Shown one piece after another: positions 57,310 through 64,000 of a stretch of DNA of 64,000 nucleotides. This DNA is from Prescottella defluvii (lineage in GTDB: Bacteria > Actinomycetota > Actinomycetes > Mycobacteriales > Mycobacteriaceae), in the NCBI GenBank assembly GCA_029690005.1, contig CP121458.1, positions 4,855,872 to 4,919,871 of the forward strand, in the 5' to 3' direction. Below the pieces are notes generated by a model. The model saw nothing but the letters and a program-made list of their open reading frames with translations, was not told where the DNA came from and searched no databases. Position numbers and translations under genes: made by a program. Each line of letters opens with the position of its first letter. Positions within the stretch are counted from its first letter, which is position 1.

Positions 57310-57423
57310 ATGGGTTCTATCGCGGATATCCTCGCCGACGTCCAGTCGGTGGATCTGACCGAGGGCACCATCGGGACCGTGCTCGCGTGGCTGGGCGGAC
57401 TCCTCACCGGCAGCGCCCACTGA
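57310..57423 (+). CDS. Small MGS-type porin-subunit-like protein 3
   Basis: Intact 37-codon ORF with GGGAGG six bases before the ATG. MGSIADILADVQSVDLTEGT, then IGTVLAWLGGLLTGSAH. No signal peptide; acidic first half and a hydrophobic, Gly-containing helix in the second, the arrangement of corynebacterial PorH/PorA-type channel peptides. Followed after 89 bases by protein 4. Confidence 0.65.
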   Translation: MGSIADILADVQSVDLTEGTIGTVLAWLGGLLTGSAH

Positions 57424-57512
57424 CAGAGGCCGTTGCGCCCGTGCGGCGCAACGACTCCCCGTCCACTCGAATTGCAGCGCCGGCAGGCCTGCACCGATCA
57501 GGAGGAAAGTAC

Positions 57513-57629
57513 ATGGGTTCGCTCGCAGCTGTCATCCAGATCCCCGTCATGAGCATCGACGCCCTGGGCGTCGGACTCCTCCAGTCCTTCAGGAACCTCG
57601 TCGACTACACGACCCGTGCGTTCAGCTGA
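57513..57629 (+). CDS. Small MGS-type porin-subunit-like protein 4
   Basis: Intact 38-codon ORF, CAGGAGG seven bases before ATG. It starts MGSLAAVIQIPVMSID, contains an amphipathic LGVGLLQSFRNLVDYTTR and ends AFS. It shares MGS and the IQIPV block with protein 6, so the two are paralogues. The C-terminal Ser is a candidate acylation site by analogy to PorH. Confidence 0.65.
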   Translation: MGSLAAVIQIPVMSIDALGVGLLQSFRNLVDYTTRAFS

Positions 57630-57671
57630 CGATTCGGCGTGGTCACCGAGTTTCGGTGAAGTCCTGATGTA

Positions 57672-57706
57672 GGAAGGGTCCGTGGGCGTTAACCACGGAT
57701 CCTTCC
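57672..57706. terminator. Terminator after protein 4
   Basis: GGAAGGGTCCGTGG and CCACGGATCCTTCC form a 14-bp stem with one mismatch, 7-base loop. Confidence 0.75.
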
Positions 57707-57883
57707 CGCATTTACCCCCGAGTTGAACAACTGAACAGTTTTGTTCGTTTTGCCCACAATGACATCCGACGACTGCTATCGTCGCTGCAGTCGCGGGGCT
57801 CACCCCTGCGGTCAGACGAAGGCGCTTGTCCCGCAATCGATTTGCTGGATGTCGCGCCATAAGCATTCACGAAGGAGAGTTTC

Positions 57884-58000
57884 ATGACGTCGATCGAGGA
57901 TCTGTTCAAGGGCATCTTCGCTGGCACCGGGTCGCTGGACGCGATCAAGGATCTGTTCGGCACGATCCGCGGCTCGGTCTCGAACATCTTCCACAGCTGA
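57884..58000 (+). CDS. Small porin-subunit-like protein 5
   Basis: Intact 38-codon ORF, GAAGGAG seven bases before the ATG. MTSIEDLFKGIFAGTGSLDA then IKDLFGTIRGSVSNIFHS. Two short amphipathic helices around a Gly-Thr-Gly turn. It has MTS instead of MGS and ends with Ser. It has its own AT-rich upstream region (from about 57720) and its own terminator, so it is a separate transcript. Confidence 0.62.
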   Translation: MTSIEDLFKGIFAGTGSLDAIKDLFGTIRGSVSNIFHS

Positions 58001-58010
58001 GAGGCTGACA

Positions 58011-58046
58011 CGAACCGCGGGCGCGCCTGAGCGGCGCCGCGGTTCG
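58011..58046. terminator. Terminator after protein 5
   Basis: CGAACCGCGG/CCGCGGTTCG, perfect 10-bp stem with a 16-base loop, 10 bases after the stop. Confidence 0.7.
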
Positions 58047-58117
58047 TTCGCTCCTTCGGAGCATTCACACCACTCGCAGGCCGAGCAGTCGGACCTGTCA
58101 CATCTCGGAGGTACACC

Positions 58118-58258
58118 ATGGGCTCGATCATCCACGCCATCCAGATCCCGGTCGGCAGCGCCGATGACATCATCACCGGCTTCATCAACTCGATCAACAC
58201 CACGCTCAAGGGCCTGGGCACGGTCGCCGGCGACGTTCTGCACTTCATCGGTTCCTAG
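58118..58258 (+). CDS. Small MGS-type porin-subunit-like protein 6
   Basis: Intact 46-codon ORF with CGGAGG seven bases before ATG 58118. MGSIIHAIQIPVGSADDIIT then GFINSINTTLKGLGTVAGDV and ends HFIGS. The longest intact member, a paralogue of protein 4 (MGS, AIQIPV). No signal peptide, C-terminal Ser. Confidence 0.66.
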   Translation: MGSIIHAIQIPVGSADDIITGFINSINTTLKGLGTVAGDVLHFIGS

Positions 58259-58267
58259 TTGGACCGA

Positions 58268-58323
58268 GAGATTCCTGGACAGGAATCTCACAAGGGCCGT
58301 GCGGCAGTGCCGCACGGCCCCTT
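58268..58323. terminator. Two adjacent hairpins after protein 6
   Basis: GAGATTCCTG-GA-CAGGAATCTC (58268-58289) is a perfect 10-bp repeat and is followed at once by a GGGCCGTGCGGCA/TGCCGCACGGCCC stem (58294-58320). The second, followed by CCTTTCG, is the likely terminator for both converging genes; the first is extra. Confidence 0.75.
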
Positions 58324-58328
58324 TCGCG

Positions 58329-60343
<2,015 letters not shown>

Positions 60344-60352
60344 GACTCTCCC

Positions 60353-60682
60353 CTAACTGGTCGGTTTGGTGGGCGGGTCCTGCTCCTGCGAGCCACCGGC
60401 CGGCTGCTCCGGTTCGATGACCTCGGCGATCGCCGCGCCCCGCTCCGTACCCTCGTCGGCCGCCTGATCGGCCTCCGGATGCTCCGGCTGGAAGGTGTCC
60501 GGCAGCTTACGCAGCTGCTTGTTCATCGACCGGACCAACAGGATCGTGCCGGCCAGCAGGGCCACGACCAGCACCAGACCGAGCGGCGACGCCTTGCCGA
60601 ACTCGGGGCCCTGCGGGCTGCTCGGGGTACTGGTCCCTGCGCCAGAAGGTCCCACGCCAACGTCGTCATCACTACTTCTCAT
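60353..60682 (-). CDS. Single-pass membrane protein downstream of mca
   Basis: 109 residues: a Ser/Gly/Pro-rich N-terminus, one helix (PLGLVLVVALLAGTILLVRS) and a charged Glu/Pro-rich tail. ATG 60682 lies inside the mca coding end (11-base overlap), so it is translationally coupled to mca. Corresponds by position to Rv1083. Role unknown. Confidence 0.75.
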   Translation of the reverse strand: MRSSDDDVGVGPSGAGTSTPSSPQGPEFGKASPLGLVLVVALLAGTILLVRSMNKQLRKLPDTFQPEHPEADQAADEGTERGAAIAEVIEPEQPAGGSQEQDPPTKPTS

Positions 60683-61547
60683 CCTCCGAAATGCCCGCGA
60701 AGAGGTCGTCCTCCGGGATCGCCGTGTGTACCCGGGTCTTGGCCAGCTCGAACTCCTCGGTCGGCCAGATCTTCTGCTGGATGTCCAGCGGAACCGCGAA
60801 GAACGAGCCGTTCGGGTCGATCTGCGTCGCGTGGGCGCGCAGCGCGTCGTCCCGCTGCGGGAAGTAGTCCCCGCACTGGATCTGCGTCGTCACCCGCGCC
60901 ATCAGGTCGCCCTGCTCGGTCTTCCACTTGGCGAGCCACTCGGCCATGGGGAACTCCTCCCCGCGGCGCTCGTATTCCTCCTTGAACTGGACCAGGCGCT
61001 TCCGGATGAACCCGTGCGAGTAGTAGACCTTCTGCACCTCCCACGGCTCGCCGGCGTCGGGGAACTGCTCCGGGTCGCCCGCCGCCTCGTACGCGGCCAT
61101 CGAGACCTCGTGGCACTTGATGTGGTCGGGGTGCGGGTAGCCGCCGTTCTCGTCGTACGTGGTCATCACGTGCGGACGGAACTCGCGGATCACCTTCACC
61201 AGCGCTTCGGTCGGCACCTCGATCGGCTCGAGCGCGAAGCAGCCCTCCGGCAGCGGCGGCTTGGGGTCGCCCTCCGGCAGGCCCGAGTCGACGAACCCGA
61301 GCCACGTCTGCTGCACCCCGAGGATCCGAGCGGCCTCGGCCATCTCCTCGCGCCGGACCTCGTCCATCCGCTCGCGGATACCCGGGACGTCCATCGCGGG
61401 ATTCAGGATGTCGCCACGTTCACCGCCCGTCAGCGTCACGACGAGCACCTCGTTGCCCTCCGAGGCATAGCGAGCCATCGTCGCGGCGCCCTTGCTCGAC
61501 TCGTCGTCGGGGTGGGCATGAACGGCCATGAGTCGGAATCCGCTCAC
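60672..61547 (-). CDS. mca: Mycothiol S-conjugate amidase Mca
   Basis: Zinc amidase cleaving mycothiol-drug or mycothiol-electrophile conjugates, releasing a mercapturic acid and GlcN-inositol. About 291 residues, intact. AVHAHPDDESSKGAATM (zinc HPDDE), TLTGGERGDILNP, GYPHPDHIKCHEV (the third zinc ligand H and its partner) are present. GTG 61547 (MSGFRLMAVHAHPDD) is chosen since GAGGTGA lies about eight bases upstream and homologues begin there; GTG 61577 is possible. Mycothiol confirms an actinobacterial host. Confidence 0.94.
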   Translation of the reverse strand: MSGFRLMAVHAHPDDESSKGAATMARYASEGNEVLVVTLTGGERGDILNPAMDVPGIRERMDEVRREEMAEAARILGVQQTWLGFVDSGLPEGDPKPPLPEGCFALEPIEVPTEALVKVIREFRPHVMTTYDENGGYPHPDHIKCHEVSMAAYEAAGDPEQFPDAGEPWEVQKVYYSHGFIRKRLVQFKEEYERRGEEFPMAEWLAKWKTEQGDLMARVTTQIQCGDYFPQRDDALRAHATQIDPNGSFFAVPLDIQQKIWPTEEFELAKTRVHTAIPEDDLFAGISEDEK

Positions 61548-61753
61548 GTGTGTATTCACCTCAGCTTCGCGTGTCACCGTCGTGGCGTGTCACCTGCAGT
61601 GGTCGACCGCTACCGCGCACGGCGCGCCGTCGTCCTTCCCCTATAGTTCCACCTGACACATACGACCGTCTGTCGTACCCCCGCTACGCGTGGCATACGG
61701 CGATCCCGACGGCCCGACGGAGCACCACCACAACCGGCTCGAAGAGCGAAGTG

Positions 61754-62179
61754 ATGAGCAGTACACCTCCCACCGACCGCTACGGGTCCGCGCCGCGGAC
61801 TGCCCGCCCGAAGAACTGGGCCAAGTGGGTGCTGACCGGTCTCGTCATCCTCGCCGGCATCGGAATCGCGTACATCGGCTACACCAAGTTCGCCGTCAGC
61901 GACGTCGACGGCAAACAGGTCGCGTTCGACATCGTCGACGACCGGACTATGAACATCCAGATCACCGTGACGCGCCAGGACCCCTTACAAGCCGCCGTGT
62001 GCATCATCCGCACCCGCTCGAAGGACGGCTCCGAGACCGGACGCCGTGAGGTGTACATCGCACCGTCCGAGGCGAAGACTGTCGAGGTCACCGCGCCAGT
62101 CCACGCGTCCCAGCCGCCCGCTATGGGTGATCTGTACGGATGCAGTCTGGACGTTCCGGACTATCTTCACGCGGGCTGA
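61754..62179 (+). CDS. DUF4307 membrane protein
   Basis: 141 residues, intact, with one helix (WAKWVLTGLVILAGIGIAYI) and an exported domain VAFDIVDDRTMNIQITVTRQ and so on, with two cysteines (AVCIIRTR and YGCSLDVP). Matches DUF4307, found between mca and greA (Rv1081c) in mycobacteria. Function unknown. Divergent from mca. Confidence 0.86.
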   Translation: MSSTPPTDRYGSAPRTARPKNWAKWVLTGLVILAGIGIAYIGYTKFAVSDVDGKQVAFDIVDDRTMNIQITVTRQDPLQAAVCIIRTRSKDGSETGRREVYIAPSEAKTVEVTAPVHASQPPAMGDLYGCSLDVPDYLHAG

Positions 62180-62207
62180 CGTTCAGACCGACCGGTCTTC
62201 GTTAGAC

Positions 62208-62223
62208 GGGGCCGAAAGGCCCC
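62208..62223. terminator. Tetraloop hairpin after DUF4307
   Basis: GGGGCC-GAAA-GGCCCC, a 6-bp GC stem closed by a GAAA tetraloop, 29 bases after the stop; no U-run follows. Confidence 0.65.
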
Positions 62224-62424
62224 TCCGTGCTAAAATCGGTTGATACACGGTTCCACTCGGAGCCGTGTATTGCTGCATTGACGGCAGGACGAGTCTGCTC
62301 ACGAAGTGGGCGACCGGGGGTTAACCGCCACGGACAGAGCGGCCTGCCCGTTGATCGTTGCTGTTTCGCAGCGATCTGCCGAGGGAGTCCACGAGGGACT
62401 TCGACAACAAGGGAGTGATCGACA
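62224..62424 (+). promoter_or_regulatory. greA 5' region with promoter and stem-loop
   Basis: A -10-like TAAAAT lies at about 62231-62236 followed by a 7-bp stem-loop TACACGG/CCGTGTA (62244-62269). If transcription begins near 62242, the greA leader is about 180 nt long, unusually long for this window. Structured long leaders can regulate, but no known riboswitch class is recognised. SD AAGGGAG precedes ATG 62425. Confidence 0.45.
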
Positions 62425-62919
62425 ATGACCGAGACCCAGGTGACCTGGCTTACTCAGGAGTCTCACGACAGGCTCAAGGCTGAGCTCGACCAGCTCATCG
62501 CCAATCGTCCGGTCATTGCCGCCGAGATCAACGAGCGTCGCGAAGAGGGCGACCTCAAGGAGAACGGCGGCTACCACGCTGCTCGCGAGGAGCAGGGCCA
62601 GCAGGAGGCGCGTATCCGCCAGCTGCAGGAGCTGCTGAACAGCGCCAAGGTCGGCGAGGCCCCTACGCAGTCCGGCGTGGCTCTGCCCGGCTCGGTCGTC
62701 AAGGTCTACTACGACGGCGACGAGACCGATACCGAGACCTTCCTCATCGCCACCCGCGAGGAAGGCGCCCGCAACGACAAGCTCGAGGTCTACTCGCCGG
62801 GCTCCCCGCTGGGCGGCGCGCTGATCGACGCCAAGGTCGGCGAGACCCGCGAGTACACCCTCCCCAACGGCAGCCTGATGAAGGTCACCCTCGTCAGCGC
62901 CGAGCCGTACCACGGCTGA
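62425..62919 (+). CDS. greA: Transcription elongation factor GreA
   Basis: Rescues backtracked RNA polymerase by stimulating cleavage of the nascent RNA. 164 residues, intact. The N-terminal coiled coil has LTQESHDRLKAELDQLIANR and the acidic tip REEGDLKENGGYHAAREEQG; the C-terminal FKBP-like domain includes EVYSPGSPLGGALIDAKVGE. Last of the conserved block, equivalent to Rv1080c. Confidence 0.96.
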   Translation: MTETQVTWLTQESHDRLKAELDQLIANRPVIAAEINERREEGDLKENGGYHAAREEQGQQEARIRQLQELLNSAKVGEAPTQSGVALPGSVVKVYYDGDETDTETFLIATREEGARNDKLEVYSPGSPLGGALIDAKVGETREYTLPNGSLMKVTLVSAEPYHG

Positions 62920-62939
62920 TCACAGTCTCCAGACGACGG

Positions 62940-62971
62940 AACCCCGGCCGGGCAGCTGCCCGGCCGGGGTT
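62940..62971. terminator. Strong terminator after greA
   Basis: A perfect 16-bp palindrome AACCCCGGCCGGGCAG with its complement, followed by CTCGTTTTC on the plus strand; also ends the convergent NlpC/P60 gene. Confidence 0.9.
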
Positions 62972-62988
62972 CTCGTTTTCGGTCGGAG

Positions 62989-64000
62989 TCAGAGCACCCG
63001 GCGTGCCTTCATGTCCGCGAAGACCGGCCCGATCTTGACGACGTCCCCCGTCTGCGGCGCGTGGACCATCAGCCCGTTGCCCATGTAGATGCCGACGTGG
63101 CCGGGACCGCCCGCCTGCCAGTTACCGAAGACGAGGTCGCCCGGCTGCGCCGCCGACATCGGGATCTCGGTGCCGACGCCCCACTGCGTCTCCGACGTGC
63201 GCGGCAGGACGACCTTGCCGCCGCTGGCCGCGTACACCGCCGCCGACGTCAGGCCCGAGCAGTCGAAGCCGCCCATCGTGGGTCCGCTGATGTTGCCACC
63301 GCCCCACACGTACGGGAGGCCGAGGAACCGCATCGCCAACTGGACGGCCGCACCGCCGAGGCCGGTGGTGGGCAGGTTGATGTCGAAGTTGAAGTTCGCG
63401 AACGGCGACAGCAACTGCTCGAACTGCCCCTCCGACCCGCGGATCTTCTGTACGAACTCACCGGACTGGTTGGCCGCATCGTCGGCGCCCGTCGGGATGC
63501 CGCCGGCCTTGCGGACCGCTCGGGTTCCCGCGTTGAAGGCCGCGAGCGCGAGGTCGAGGGTGTCGCCCTGGACCAGGCCCTCCTGCTTCCAGGTGTCCAT
63601 CTGAGCGTAGTTGTCGCACAGCATGTGACCGGCGGCCATGACGGAGTCGGCGACGCCGAGGATGTCGGCGGTGCCGTCGCCGTCGGCGTCCTTGCCGTAC
63701 TTGGCCCAGTCGCTGGGCATGAACTTGGCCGGACCGCGTCCACCGGCCAACGACATCGGCGCGCTCGGGCCGTACCGGAAGTCGTTCTCCACCGAGAACA
63801 ACGCGGCCAGCGTGGGCGCCTTGACGCCGTCGCAGATCTCACCGGCCTTGCGTAGCCAGGGGGCGAACACCGCGATCGAACCTACCTGCCCCAGAGCGGG
63901 ATTCGAGGGCAGAACAGCGGGAAGTGCTGGGAGAGTGACAGAACCGATCCCCGGGAGCGCAACCGCCGGGGCCGCGACCGGCGCGGGCGCGCGGAACTCG
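62989..64000 (-). CDS. NlpC/P60 peptidoglycan endopeptidase with transglycosylase-like domain (5' end beyond window)
   Basis: At least 336 residues; the frame is open to the right edge, so the N-terminus is missing. A Pro/Ala-rich linker leads to a lysozyme/SLT-like domain (TLAALFSVENDFRYG, AGGRGPAKFMPSDWAKYGKD, LDLALAAFNAGTRAVRKAGG) and then an NlpC/P60 domain with catalytic Cys in GGFDCSGLTSA and His in GPGHVGIYMGNG. The combination cleaves both glycan and peptide of peptidoglycan, as RpfB/RipA partners do in cell division. Exported, presumably. Confidence 0.88.
   Translation of the reverse strand, partial: EFRAPAPVAAPAVALPGIGSVTLPALPAVLPSNPALGQVGSIAVFAPWLRKAGEICDGVKAPTLAALFSVENDFRYGPSAPMSLAGGRGPAKFMPSDWAKYGKDADGDGTADILGVADSVMAAGHMLCDNYAQMDTWKQEGLVQGDTLDLALAAFNAGTRAVRKAGGIPTGADDAANQSGEFVQKIRGSEGQFEQLLSPFANFNFDINLPTTGLGGAAVQLAMRFLGLPYVWGGGNISGPTMGGFDCSGLTSAAVYAASGGKVVLPRTSETQWGVGTEIPMSAAQPGDLVFGNWQAGGPGHVGIYMGNGLMVHAPQTGDVVKIGPVFADMKARRVL

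Overview
The window comes from a high-GC, mycolic-acid-containing actinobacterium, most likely a Rhodococcus or close relative. The evidence is mycothiol S-conjugate amidase (mca), two antigen-85-type mycolyltransferases, a wax ester synthase/DGAT, a lipid-droplet protein, 3-ketosteroid dehydrogenase with a KstR-type operator, and a gene order that from memory resembles the M. tuberculosis Rv1080c-Rv1112 block (greA, DUF4307, mca, TM protein, DUF255, hlyIII, Z-prenyl synthase, coaA, glyA, phoH2, fum, glpX, DUF4245, xseBA, ispH, ychF).

Layout. 1-8.8 kb: TetR regulator, lipoprotein, RtcB RNA ligase, AhpD-like and ABM-like proteins, an EF-G-binding (FBP) protein, then a tightly overlapping ssuACBD alkanesulfonate operon preceded by a cysteine-rich leaderless leader peptide and a hairpin. 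8.8-17.4 kb: accessory region with two secreted GSL-repeat proteins, a FAD monooxygenase, a pseudouridine synthase, a GH43-like secreted enzyme, small membrane proteins and remnants of a mobile element (integrase fragment). 17.4-26 kb: ychF, CD225-like protein, methyltransferase, DHA2 drug exporter with two MarR genes and paired palindromic operators, GltB-like FMN protein, lipoprotein, AI-2E transporter. 26-38 kb: sbcCD, DUF6542, ispH, lipid-droplet protein, xseAB, DUF4245, glpX, fumC, an epoxide-hydrolase-like protein. 38-42.5 kb: carboxymuconolactone decarboxylase-like protein, kstD, alpha/beta hydrolase, membrane protein. 42.5-52.7 kb: phoH2, glyA, DUF885, coaA, a serine hydrolase coupled to a flavin monooxygenase with its divergent TetR, Z-prenyl diphosphate synthase, hemolysin III. 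52.8-58.3 kb: envelope island of WS/DGAT, two mycolyltransferases and six tiny signal-less proteins that resemble corynebacterial PorA/PorH porin subunits. 58.3-64 kb: DUF255 thioredoxin-fold protein, TM protein, mca, DUF4307, greA, and an NlpC/P60 hydrolase cut by the window edge.

The most interesting items are the small-porin/mycolyltransferase island and the Cys-leader attenuator of ssuACBD. A caveat applies throughout: about 50 single-base frameshifts interrupt genes, including essential ones (ychF, glyA, coaA, fumC). Most look like a lost base in a short G/C or T run. I read these as sequence errors rather than real pseudogenes and annotate each gene across its frameshift; such coordinate spans are therefore not always multiples of three.
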